A DNA stretch of 64,000 nucleotides, from contig NC_081408.1 of NCBI RefSeq assembly GCF_030272615.1, positions 622,784,476 through 622,848,475 of the forward strand. The letters are read 5' to 3'. The notes under the pieces are model-generated. The model saw only the letters and a list, made by a program, of their open reading frames with translations. It was not told the origin of the DNA and did not search any database. Source of the stretch: Cryptomeria japonica (taxonomy: Eukaryota; Streptophyta; Pinopsida; Cupressales; Cupressaceae). A program made the translations under genes and the position numbers. Positions 1-10,605 of this stretch are shown one piece after another; the stretch's first letter is position 1, and every line of letters starts with the position of its first letter.

Positions 1-805
1 CAAGTCATTACCCACACAAAGTCCAAAATTGCGTCAAAGCTCTGTCCGTCCCATACTCCATAAACCCAAGTGAGAGGATAAGAGTCCAACCTCCCCGTCA
101 AGTTTGTCCTTTTGAAACACCAACTATCGTCAAAATCCGGGTGGTCGTGTCCCTTCATACAACTTGCCATTCGGATTGATCCTCTTTTGAATCATGTTCA
201 TGCCAAGAACAACCTAGTCATCAAATTTTTTCTAAGTCATCACTATCACACCTCCTCAATCAATCATCCTCAAATTTCCTAAGGACTTAGCATATCAAAT
301 CAATCTCTCACCACTATCAAATCAATTTATCAAAATCCAAATCCAATCATCCTTTATCCAATTTAACCTCACATCAAGGTTGCATACCTTGTGAAGATCC
401 ATTTAGACCTCATCATTAATCAATTGGCTCGCGTGCTTGAAGAAGAATCCTCTCCAAGTATCTTTTGCCTAATCCTTTTGAGTCAATCAAGACTCTTAAC
501 TCACGTCTTTTCTTTGCCTAGGGTCATTAGTCAACCCTTGGTGTAAGAGGGGCTTTCTAATTATCATTCCCAGATCTAAATTCTATCCAACTTGGTCATT
601 ACCTTGCTTGTGGTTTCATCCACCACCTAAAATCCTCATCCAAGGACTAAGGTGTTAAATCCTAATCAAATCTGGGCTCTAATCCAAGAACCCCCACCAA
701 ATCAATAAAATCCCTTGTCATCAAAAACAAAATCCAAAATTCCAAAAACATCTTGCTAAGTCCTTTCATCAAGACATTTCCTCCTCCAAGATTTTCTAAC
801 TCTCA
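1..805 (+). other. Untranslated leader of the Tat element
   Basis: This C- and A-rich, G-poor stretch has no long reading frame and lies upstream of the gag frame. The composition is typical of Tat leaders. I see no promoter or primer-binding site in it. Confidence 0.5.
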
Positions 806-2829
806 TTGCTTATGGTCACAACTCGATCCCAAAAGAAAAAGATGGTTGAACAACAATATGGCATGCCGAACATTAGTGTCCTATATGAAGATCCCATGCA
901 AGATCCTACACAAAGTGGGAAACCTAGCAATCAAGATCAAAGCCAAAATCCTAACATGGTTAGCCAAGATGAACTCTCCTCGGAGGTGAAAACCTTTCTA
1001 GCAGACCCTTATAACCAAGAGATGGTTGAAAAGTTCATCCAACACAATCCTACTGCACTTCTAAAGACTCTCCTTGAAAATGGAGCTCAACTTCCACCTG
1101 AATTTGATAAATCCACTCTCAGCCAACAACCACAAGGGGATCTTATGTCCACACAAAGCACTGTACCCGCTCCTCAAATTCAATCAATCGCAGCCCCATC
1201 AATCATCCAAGCTCAATCAATGCTGCCCGCGACACCTCCTACCGTGGTCTCCATCCCACCTTCTTCCACTTTACCATCTGTACCACTATCAAATCCGATC
1301 TCATCCATGCTTCAACACACTTCTATACCACCTCCTTCTATTCAACCACATATTTCTATTCCACAAACTTCCCTTCCTGTCAACAATGTCGCAAATTTTA
1401 TCCGGGCCGTACTCAATCCCATCACAATAGTTTGCGGACCCCAACCAACTATCACCTAAGTTCCTATGACATCAGTCATCACATCTCACATTCCCGCCTC
1501 CTCAGCATATCAATAAATTGGTGGTGGTGTACCTTCCTTGACTCATCCAATTCTTGGGGAAAATACAATTCATCATTATCAAAATCCACAACAAGACCTC
1601 ATCAAGGAAATTCAAGACATGAAAAATATCACCAGGGACATGAAAGAAGGGACTAACAAAAGGAAACCTTACTCGTTTGAGGAATTTTGTCCTTGTCCTT
1701 ACGACTTGTCTATATCAGTTGCACTGTACCCTCTAGGATTTGAGATCCCTAAATTCACCAAGTATGAGGGAAAAGGAGACCCCCATGACCACGTCCGAGA
1801 ATTTCACATCTTATGTCAAGAAGTCTCCTATAGTGACCTTTATCTTCGCAGACTCTTTCCCAAGAGTCTCACGGGAGACGCCCTGGAATGGTTCTCATCT
1901 CTACCACGAGGCTCCATTGTCTCCTTTCTAGACTTGGCAGAGAAATTTGTGGCCCACTATGCTTACAACATGGCTAATGATGTTTCTATGATGGACCTAT
2001 GTAACACAAAACAAAGGCCCGGAGAGACTTTTGCCAACTTCCTACAAAGATGGTGACATCTTATCAAGAAATTCCAGTGGGACATGCCAGAACAACATCA
2101 AATTGAGCTATTTCAAAAGAACTTGGTGCTTGAACTTTCAAGACCCTTGACATCCCAATGTATCAAATCCTTCCAAAAATTGACTGATAAGGGTCTCTCT
2201 CTTGAACGTGTCTTGTTGGAGGAAGGAACCTTGAAACATTACCAGAAATCAACACAAAGTTCTTCCTCTTATCATAACGATAAGCCAAAATTCTAGTCTA
2301 AAAATAAAAACGTGGTCAATGATGGTGTAACTGACGCAAAGCAGGTCCAAACAGTGGCTGCTCCCCAAAAATCCACCATCAATAATCATCAATTCAATAA
2401 TCAAAATAACCAAAATCAATCACAAAAGCCTCACAACAATGTTTCAATCCAGTGACGACCACCCTAATCGAATAAAAGAGCTCCAAGAGACTTCACTCCT
2501 CTTGCTGAGCCTATTGAAATGGTGTTTCAAAAACTTGTCTAAGCAGGCGCAATGGTTTTTCCGATCACTTTCCTGTTTGACCCCAATCAACCCAAACCTC
2601 GATGGTATAATGAGAATGAGTATTACAAATATCATCATATCAAGGGACATGACACACGAAAGTGCATGAAGATCAATATATACATACAAGATCTCATTGA
2701 TAGGGGTGAGATTGAAGTAGCAAACGGAAAACCTGGTAATAACAATGACAAACTTAAAATGTACCAGGAACCATTCCTGAAGCATGATAAAGGAAAAGGC
2801 TCATCATCTTGTAAGGAAGTTAAGTAGCG
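806..2829 (+). pseudogene. gag: Tat gag polyprotein, broken by stops
   Basis: Gag forms the particle that packages the element RNA. A single frame runs from the start near 806-812 (VTTRSQKKK) through a P/S/Q-rich linker into a retrotransposon-gag core at about 1690-2290. The core is recognised from KYEGKGDPHDHVREF, a LTGDALEWFSSL block and RPGETFANFLQRW. A basic tail near 2600-2670 has the form of a degenerate zinc knuckle (YYKYHHIKGHDTRKC) in which the first two cysteines are tyrosines. In-frame stops occur at 1457, about 1513, 2054, 2294, and several between 2450 and 2545, without loss of frame. The downstream junction with protease is interrupted by a solo LTR. Assignment as a Ty3 gag is secure, and the copy is non-functional. 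Confidence 0.85.
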
Positions 2830-2865
2830 GAAACAACTTCCTACACTAACCTTGAGAGGAGGGTA

Positions 2866-3719
2866 ATGCAAAACTTTTTCAGATCGTTACAACAGTTACA
2901 GAAAATTAGAAATAGATATAATAGCATTCATACCACAACACAGTGATTTACGTGGGGAAAACCCTTTCGGGAGAAAAACCCCACACTCCAAAAGCAGCTC
3001 AATATTTTATTCAGCAATCAAAAATAGATTACAACATACTTGTAGAGCAAGCTCTTCGTAGGAGTACCACTAATTAGAGATTCAGAGGCAACTCAATAGC
3101 CATAAGACTCTCTTACACCCAACCTCTATCTCACACACCTCATAAATAGGAGATACAATACAAGAAACCGTCAAACGGTATTACAAAACCATGGGCTAAA
3201 ACCACCCAATAAGGTGTAGCTGACCTTATCTCCCTTCTAGATGCCCTATGACATGTTAAAGCACACATCAACACGTGTTGCTCCCTTTTACAGCTCATTT
3301 ATGTATCCGATACAAATTATTTTTCCTATTTCAGGAGTACAAACTTCCGGAGGCCATAACTTGAGAACCGGGTGTCCGATTGACGAACCGTTTGAAGCGT
3401 CGGAAAGCTCGCGAAGTGCTCTATCACCTTGTAACCCACTGCGCCGGTTACAGCCACTTTTCAGGGCATTTCAGAGCCTATAAAGCCCCCAAAATTAAGT
3501 TTAAACATTTTATCGCACCCCTCCAGGACGAAAACTTTAATATCTTCAAAACTAGCTGTGACTTTGCGACGCAACTTTACCGGAATGCTTATCTAGCCAA
3601 CCAGAAGCTTCAGGGAGAGTTTCGCACCATTTCGTGCTCAAATGAAAACTTACTATAAATAGTAACCTCGCATAAATGCAAGGTTGAGACACCATTTTTC
3701 CCAACACATCTAACACAGT
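2866..3719 (-). repeat. Solo LTR (copia-like), inserted at the gag/protease boundary
   Basis: About 850 bp of non-coding sequence separates gag from protease. Read on the - strand it starts TGTTAGATGTG or TGTGTTAG, has a TATA-like TATTTATGAGG near 3140-3150, an AATAAAATATTGAGC poly(A) region near 3003-3017, a block containing CCCGAAAGGGTTTTCCCCACG (positions about 2952-2972), and ends TTTTGCA. The TG...CA ends and that block are typical of plant copia LTRs. No internal region or second LTR is present, so it looks like a solo LTR. The flanks GGGTA (2861-2865) and GGGTT (3720-3724) could be an imperfect target duplication, so the exact ends are uncertain by a few bases. Confidence 0.55.
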
Positions 3720-4650
3720 GGGTTATGACTATACCAATCACATAACCGACTTTGACTCTTTAGTGGGTCGCATCGAGCCCATAGACAACCATGCTAATGT
3801 CATAACTATCGAAGGAGTCAACTCTCCCCCTCCCCAAAGCAAACCAAATCCGGCTAGGATAGTCATTCAAGGTGCCATGCCTTCCACCTCCCAAAATAAC
3901 TGTAATGTAACCACACGTCGGGGCAAAGTCACTATCCAAGAAGTTCCTCCCCCACCAAACCCCCCACCCATGTCTTCCACCCGCCAATATGACCTCTTGG
4001 ACCAACTTGGGAAGGCCCCTGCACATATTTCCATTCTCGAACTTCTCAAGACTTCCCCTGTACATAAGGAAATTTTGAAACAAGCCCTCCTTGATTCCTG
4101 CGTTCCTGATAACATAAATGCTACTCAATTCCAAGCTCTCATTGGAAACCTTGCTTCCCAACAACACCTTGTATTTACCTCCAAAGATGCTCCTACAGAT
4201 GAAGATCACACCAAACCTCTGCACATCGAAGCCCTTATCCAAAAACACAAGGTCAAGCGTATTTTGATAGACAATGGATCTAGACTTAATCTGTGTACAT
4301 ACAAGTTAATAAAACAATTGGGACTTTCTGAGGACTTGGTGGACATATCAGGAAGGATCACCATAAAAGCATATGATGATGTAGAAACAGTTTCGAAGGG
4401 CATGATCACCTTACCTCTTCAAGTGGGCCCCATTACAATTGAAACCCCATGCCAAGTACTAGATCTTGATCTCCCCTATAATATTCTCCTCAAGTGGCCA
4501 TGGATTCACTCCTTGCAGGCCATGCCCTCCACCTTCCACCAATGCACCAAATTCCCCTATAATGGAAGAGAGATAACTATCAAAGGTGATCCCCAACCTT
4601 TACAATATTGCAAACTATTAGAGGGGAAGCATTCGATCATTGCCCATTAA
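3718..4650 (+). pseudogene. pro: Tat aspartic protease segment
   Basis: This segment cleaves the Gag-Pol polyprotein in Ty3 elements. After a proline-rich linker there is a retropepsin-like domain at about 4240-4600. It contains ILIDNGSRLNLC; the DNG form of the active-site triad is common in plant Tat/Ogre-type proteases. A second strand follows (LDLPYNILLKWPWIHSL), where the usual LG-R/RPWLH motif is slightly degraded. The reading frame ends at 4648, while the homology continues in another frame from about 4620, so a single frameshift separates it from the rest of pol. Residues before 3718 are displaced by the solo LTR. Confidence 0.8.
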
Positions 4651-5640
4651 ATAGACCCTCGCCAACACCTCCATCTGACACAACAAATGTTGCCTCCACT
4701 TCATCCCAACCAAATAATCAAATCAAGATCTTGGACAATGGCCATGGAGAATACAAATTGGAGGACGTCTTATTAATAGACAACCTCCCTCTCTCTCCTA
4801 AGTCATTTGGAAAATTGAAAGAGCTCAAAAAGGACCCGAAACCAGTCATGCAATGTCAAAACACCACCTTCCAATAATGGGGCCCACTTGATGAGGAGAG
4901 CCTTGAAGCAGATGTCTCTTCATGGCTGTACCGGGAAGAGGACGAAGATCCAACAAAAATATCCAAAAAGATGTATCCAAAAGCATCAATCATAGTTGAA
5001 AAAATGGGTTACAAAGGGCATGGCCTGGGACTAGAGGAGAAAGGAAGAAAAGAACCCATAAATCCTATCTCCTACAAGTACAACAAAGGCTTGGGATACA
5101 CCCTGATTCCTAAGATTACTATCACTGGTGCCCCTTCTAGTCCTTCTTTAGATATTGAAAGCGCTGATGAAGAGGAATTCCACGAAATGCCTTATGAATA
5201 CAAAAATGATATCTTCTTCGACACTCACGTCAATACCATTTCCCCCATCCCCTCTTCCCTCTCACACGAGCTACATCTTGTTCATCCTGAACTCATAGAC
5301 TGGGGCCAACAAGACAAACCCACGTTAGACATCTGCGCCGATGATAATGCTCTCATTACTCTCCTAACAATGCAAAATCTGGAAGATTGTAATAGAGTAG
5401 AGGGCATTCAAATACATGAAAAGGGATACTTTGGTAGTCAGGTCAATGCCCTTAGCTGCAAAAAAGATAATCAAAGCAAAAAACATGATTCCTTAGGTGA
5501 AAACCTCTCCGAGGCACCTTTGGATGAGCAAAAAAGAAAAACAAAGGGCGTATTCGAAAGTGAAAACCTGGAAAAGGTACTTGACGATGAGGGACTTGAC
5601 CTCCCTACCATTGGTTACCTTTCACAGGATAGATCGAATT
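4608..5640 (+). pseudogene. Tat pol linker with G-patch domain
   Basis: This is the part of pol between protease and reverse transcriptase, in the same frame as the rest of pol, with a stop at 4875. At about 4975-5095 it reads KASIIVEKMGYKGHGLGL, then EEKGRKEPI and NKGLGYT. This is the glycine spacing of a G-patch (hydrophobic-x-x-MG(Y/W)-x-G-x-GLG-x-x-x-x-G), a module that binds nucleic acid or DEAH helicases in host proteins. The remainder (about 5130-5640) is acidic and low in recognisable motifs. G-patches are known beside some retroviral proteases and in plant Ty3 elements, so this one is probably part of the normal element rather than a chance fusion. Confidence 0.7.
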
Positions 5641-6580
5641 TGCTGATAGAAGAAACATATAGCATCAACATGGGCATCGAAAGCATCCCACAAAATATGC
5701 TCATTGCTAAGTCCCTCACAGAACAAGAGAAACAAGATTTTATCAACTTCCTTACAGAGGTAAAAATCAATTTTGCATGGTCCTACGCCGATATGCTAGG
5801 GTTGGATCCCGCCTTGGTGGTTCACAATCTTACCGTCCGCTCAGATGCAAAACCTGTAAAACAAAAATTGCGCAAAATGTACCTGCATATTTCTCTCTTG
5901 GTCAAGGCAGAACTTTAAAAGATGTTGGATGCATAATTCATCAAACCTATAGACTACGTTGAATGGGTTTCCAACATTGTACCTGTCGGCAAACCCGCTG
6001 GAGGCATCCACATCTGCACAGATTTTCGAGATCTAAATAGAGCTTGTCCTAAAGATGATTTCCCACTCCCCAATATAGACATGATTGTGGACCTTACAAC
6101 AGGACATGAAATTCTATCACTCATGGATGGGTTTTTCGGGTACAACCAAATCAGAATAGTAGATGAGGATCAGCATACAACTGCATTCACAACACCATGG
6201 GGTACTTTCTGTTACCGGGTTATGCCTTTTGGCCTTAAAAATGCTGGAGCTACATATCAACGCGCCATGACAACAATCTTTCATGACCTCTTGCATAGAA
6301 TTATGGAGGACTATGTGGATGATCTGCTAGGCAAATCCAAGACAAGACAAGAACACATTCCTATTCTAAAGCAGATCTTTGAAAGATTAGAAAAATACAA
6401 ACGACATCTGAATCCAAAAAAGTGTGCATTTGGAGTCACATCGGGAAAATGATTAGGATTCATTGTTTCCCGCAGAGGTATTGAGGTTGATCCTGCAAAA
6501 GTAAAAGCTATCATGGAAATTCCTCCACCGAAAACTCTTCGACAACTACGTAGTCTCTAGGGGAAACTACAATCAGTTAG
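5640..6580 (+). pseudogene. Tat reverse transcriptase
   Basis: RNA-dependent DNA polymerase of the element. From about 5660 the frame shows the usual Ty3 approach (SLTEQEKQDFINFL, FAWSYADMLGLDP), then the RT blocks: VGKPAGGIHICTDFRDLN, CPKDDFPLPNID, FFGYNQIRI, TTAFTTPWGTFCYRVMPFGL, and the catalytic YVDD at 6312-6323. KKCAFGVTSGK marks the thumb. Stops at 5916, about 5931, 6450 (TGA) and about 6558 interrupt it without shifting frame. The catalytic aspartates remain, but the protein cannot be made whole. Confidence 0.92.
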
Positions 6581-7142
6581 ACGCTTTATTTCACAATTAG
6601 CAGATAAGTGCCATCCATTTGCACACCTCTTGCGGAAGGACACAAAATTCAAATGGGATTGCTTATGCCAAAAGGCCTTTGAGAAACTAAAAGAATATCT
6701 AGCATCACATCCAGTGTTGATGCTGCCTACTCCTGGAAAACCCCTTATTTTGTATATATGTGCTACTGCAGTGGCATTGGGGGCATTATTGGCACAGACA
6801 GATGACCAAGAGAAGGAACATGCCATTTACTACATCAATCGAACATTGGTAGGGTATGAACTCAATTATACCCCCATTGAAAGAGCATGCTTAGCATTGG
6901 TGTTCAACACATAGAAACTCTGACACTATATGCTAAACAATAAAACAAAACTAATTGCTAAAATTGATCCACTGAAATATCTCTTGTCAAAGGCTGCTCT
7001 CACTGGCAGAACCACTAAATGGGTCATGTTCTTAAGCGAGTTTGACATTGAATACATGGACAAAAAGACAATCAAGGGACAAGTCATTATAGATCAGTTG
7101 GCTGAAGCTCCGCTTCCAGGTGACCATCCTCTTCTCATATAA
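6580..7142 (+). pseudogene. RT-linked RNase H and connection region
   Basis: This continues the pol frame after RT. KWDCLCQKAFEKLKEYLASHPVL leads into the RNase H-like fold (LILYICATAVALGALLAQ, then YYINRTLVGYELNYTPIERACLAL), which normally degrades the RNA strand of the RNA-DNA hybrid. The motif PLKYLLSKAALTGRTTKWVM matches the end of this domain in Ty3 elements. In-frame stops at about 6912 and 6921 split it. In Tat elements this ancestral RNase H is followed by a second one, as here. Confidence 0.82.
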
Positions 7143-7160
7143 TTACCAGATGAGTTCATC

Positions 7161-7640
7161 ATGACTATTACCACATCATCCACATGGCAATTGTACTTCG
7201 ATGGCTCCTGCACCCAAAATGGATCGGGGAAAGGAATATTATTGGTCACACCTCAAGGAGATGGCATCCCAAAATCATACAAGATAGCCTTCACATGTAC
7301 CAATAACATAGCAAAATACGAGGCACTTATCACAATTTTGCACTTGGCCATTCACTGGAAAATAAAGGAGTTACAAGTCTATGGCGATTCTCAGCTTGTC
7401 ATAAAACAAGTCAATGATGAGTACCGGACAAAAGATGATAAACTCCTTCCCTACCATACTATGGTTGAAGATCTTAAGAAACATTTCATGATAATCAAAT
7501 TCGATCAAATCCCACGAATAAACAACAGGGCTGCAGATGCAATGGTCACCATTGGCTCCCTCCTTCAAATGCCAACACATAGTCAGAAGTGCAAGTTCTT
7601 GGTTGAAAAATTGTTTATACCGGCATATGACCTACCATAG
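7161..7640 (+). pseudogene. Second (archaeal/plant-type) RNase H of the Tat element
   Basis: A second RNase H fold with a clear start (LYFDGSCTQNGSGKGILLV), a central glutamate region (NNIAKYEALITILHLA), a QVYGDSQLVIKQVN block and an NNRAADAMVTIGSL end holding the last acidic residue. The D, E, D, D positions of an active RNase H all appear present. An extra domain of this type between the first RNase H and integrase is diagnostic of the plant Tat lineage. The frame is open for about 480 bases and ends at a stop at 7638. Confidence 0.85.
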
Positions 7641-7796
7641 TCTGAAATAGTGTGTGTTCTCGTTGGTCCTGAGTCCCCTTGGTACCAAGAAACCTTCGCT
7701 TTCCTCAATGACAACACTATTCCCCCACATCTCACTAAAACCCAACAACAAAGCTTCATCCGCTGATGTGCTTGTTACACCATCCTTGGAGACACC

Positions 7797-8936
7797 TTGT
7801 TTAGAAGGCATTTTGATGGTTCCCTCCTAAGGTGTTTAGATAAACAAGAGGTAGAATGGGCATTACGTGAAGTACACGAGGGCATCTGTGGGGCACACTC
7901 AAGTGGGCTCACATTGGCTAAATTTTTTTTGAGAATAGGCTATTATTGGCCTAAGATGGAAGTAGATGCATATAACTATGTGAATAAATGTATCTCTTGC
8001 TAGCAACATGGCGATAAGATTCATGCATCGTCACAAGAATTGCAGCCATTTATTACACCATGGCCCTCCGCACAATGGGGGCTCGATCTCATTGAGAAAA
8101 TTCACCCTCCATCTTCCAACGGACATAAGTTCATTATCACCGCCACCGAGTATTTTACCAAGTGGGTAGAGGCTAACCCTTTTACTTTCACCACTGGCAA
8201 GCAAATATCCAAATTCATCCTGAACTATTTGATATGCCGATATGGCATCCCAAAAGTTATCATCACAGATAATGATAGACAATTCAAAAACCAGGATGTC
8301 AAATAACTCCACCAAAAATTCAACATCCATCATCGCTTTTCCACTCCATATTACCCCCAAGGCAATGGCCAAGCTGAGGCTTCTAACAAAACCCTAATAA
8401 AAATCCTCAAAAAGACAGTCAATGAAGTTGGCCATGATTGGCACCTCCAACTCCATCCTACTTTGTGGGCCTACCGCACCTCCATCCGCACCCCCATAGG
8501 CACCACCCATTATTCCCTGGTCTTTGGCTCCGAAGCCATCCTTCTCCTTGAGATCAAGATCCCCTCTCTAAGGGTATCACTGCAAAACATCCTACCAGAG
8601 GAAGAATACAAAATTGCCCGCTTACAAGAGCTAGAATTGTTAGATGAAAGGCGCCTCAAGGCCTTGAACCATCTCTGGGTATATCAGAACCACTTGTGTA
8701 TGAGTTATCACAAAAAAGTCAGAACCCAGGAATTTCAAGCTGGTGATCTTATCCTCATGGAGAATCAAAAAAATCTACAAGAAAGCGAAAAGAAAGGCAA
8801 GTTCGAGCCTAATTGGCTTGGACCATATGTAATCACAACAAAATATGGATTGGGAGCTTATCAGTTGGCTACTCCTGAAGGTGATCCTTTGGATGATCCA
8901 ATGAATATCATGCACCTCAAAAGATTTTATGCCTAG
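7797..8936 (+). pseudogene. Tat integrase (zinc-binding, DDE core, C-terminal domain)
   Basis: Catalyses insertion of the DNA copy. The HHCC zinc-binding part is seen as EVHEGICGAHSSG and NKCISC, with a stop directly after. The DDE catalytic core follows: WGLDLIEKI (first Asp), VIITDNDRQFKN (second Asp) and YYPQGNGQAEASNK (Glu). A typical LWAYRTSIRTPIGTTHYSLVFG stretch (positions about 8463-8530) and a C-terminal part ending LGPYVITTKYGLGAYQLA with MNIMHLKRFYA follow. There is no chromodomain, as expected for Tat. Stops at about 8001 and 8304 disable it; the frame is otherwise kept to the terminal stop at 8934. Confidence 0.92.
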
Positions 8937-9037
8937 TCCTCAGAAAGTCTTAAATTGTCAAAAAATCACAAAAATAAAAAAATTTGAAAAATCAAGAAAA
9001 ATACAAAAAAAAAGAAAAGAAAAAGATCCTGAAAAAA

Positions 9038-9195
9038 GTGTCACTTTGGTGAAAACCTGGAAAACAGGCGCCATGTGAGACACACAAAAAAAAAATCAGA
9101 AAAAGAAAGAAAAACAATTCGTCCACTAGTGAAAACCAATTTGTGGCGCTATGGACAAGTACCTTGGTGAAAACCTCCATGTGGGCGCCAAGGTA
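9038..9195 (+). repeat. Three hairpin units with GTGAAAACC...GGCGCC cores
   Basis: Immediately after pol there are three consecutive units, each with a GTGAAAACC box followed within about 15 bases by GGCGCC or GGCGCT (cores near 9048-9073, 9128-9149 and 9166-9190). Each core is enclosed by short inverted arms: GTGTCAC/GTGAGACAC with a bulge, GTCCA/TGGAC, and ACCTTGG/CCAAGGT. A-rich spacers separate them. Function is unknown; an RNA structure between pol and the antisense gene is possible. Confidence 0.6.
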
Positions 9196-10254
9196 AATAA
9201 ATGGATCTATTGTCTATCAAATCGACACTGCAAATCACTCGCCATTTAGTCCGCCCATTCACAACATTCCTTCTCTTCCGCCTCCCAATAAAACACGCAT
9301 ATGATGACGAGTCTTCGCCTGAGTCATGAACAAGGAATATCCCATTAAACTAAGCTTTCATGCCTCTTTGTAAGCTTCAAGAAGTCTTGAGAAGCAATCC
9401 CAAGTCCACAAGTCACCTTCCAAAAAATCATTAAATCGCTTGCCTAAATCCACAAATCCACTTTGCCCTAGGGATGATTCCTTCCCTCGCCTAGAAACCT
9501 AATCCACCATCCTAAGTCCTACTCTTGGCAAGAGGTATCATTTGGTCATAGAATAATTGACTTGTTAGATTTTGTTGGATCTTGTCATTTAGACTTGCAT
9601 CTTTTTCCATATGACTGCAACTATTTACGACTGCCTGGGTTTTTCCATATCCAGGTATGTTACAATAGGCACATACCAGGGCATATTTTCATAGCAGTGC
9701 ATGTTTTGGATCTCTCTTGTATAAACCAACGATCTGGTATTAGTGTTTGTCAACACCTACCTTTTTCGTGTACAAGGGTTATCGGTGTATTTGAAGATCT
9801 CCTTGCACATACCCACAACTTTGTATCAGTGTTTCTTAACATTTGCATAGTTGTGTGTAAGGAATTCCCGTTTATCTGAGAGTTAGTTCATGCCCTGGTT
9901 TTCTCATAGCATCCTGATTTTTATAATCAGTCGTGCAAGTCACCCAGGGCAATATCAAACTAGGTTGGCTCTCCACATTTGTTGTGCACAAATTCTCATC
10001 ATCATTCCATAAAATCCTAAACTCAATAATTCCATAGAGTTCTCAATTTCCCCCATTACCCATCTATTCCATATTGTTCTATCTAAGATCATTATATTAT
10101 TATTGGCATATTCCCTCTTTGTTTATTTATTCACGTCATATAGATTGCATTGTTTAGATAGTCATTTTTCCACAAAACATTTAGCATATAAGGTTGCACT
10201 TAGGTTGCATCACATAAATATTCATCCATATAACATTTAGATTGCATCATAAAT
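9196..10254 (+). other. Non-coding 3' spacer of the Tat element
   Basis: About 1 kb of CA-rich sequence between the hairpin units and the antisense gene. I see no credible coding region; a 105-codon open frame at 9562-9879 has no recognisable motif. Confidence 0.5.
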
Positions 10255-10307
10255 CATTTCACATCTACAAAACCATTTCACATCTACAAAACCATTTCAC
10301 ATATACA
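10255..10307. repeat. 19-bp tandem repeat, three copies
   Basis: The unit CATTTCACATCTACAAAAC begins at 10255, 10274 and 10293. The third copy is partial and has one change. Confidence 0.8.
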
Positions 10308-10605
10308 CTTATACATAAAAACATAAAAAACACTCATCCTGCATACAAAAATCATGTTAGCAACACATCATAAACACACATGTATAAGCATCCACTCTGC
10401 ATCACAAAATAAGTCAGCATAACACATCCATGATTGCATACACATATGACATCATAAGAAGAAAAAAAATAATCCATCACAATAAACGCTACACATCATC
10501 TGTCACCAATCAAATCATGTATATATATAAAGAGGAAAATGTGTCTGTCATGATACAATGATCACCCCAAAGGGTCAAAATATAATACACAAGCAATACA
10601 AGGAG
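10308..10605. other. AT-rich spacer downstream of the antisense gene
   Basis: This AT-rich stretch with many CACAT and CATAA words lies downstream of the antisense ORF and could include its poly(A) region. No gene is seen. Confidence 0.4.

Noticed and set aside
2867-3720. TATAAATAG at about 3654 as a + strand promoter of the inserted LTR
   Set aside because: Orientation signals (poly(A) region, CCCCACG block, TG...CA order) fit the - strand, so this TATA is probably incidental.
3760-4248. A 162-codon - strand frame opposite the protease
   Set aside because: It is the antisense shadow of a clearly homologous Tat pol segment and has no motif of its own.
9562-9879. 105-codon + strand frame in the Tat 3' spacer
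   Set aside because: No recognisable domain, and located in a spacer with no known sense ORF in this lineage.
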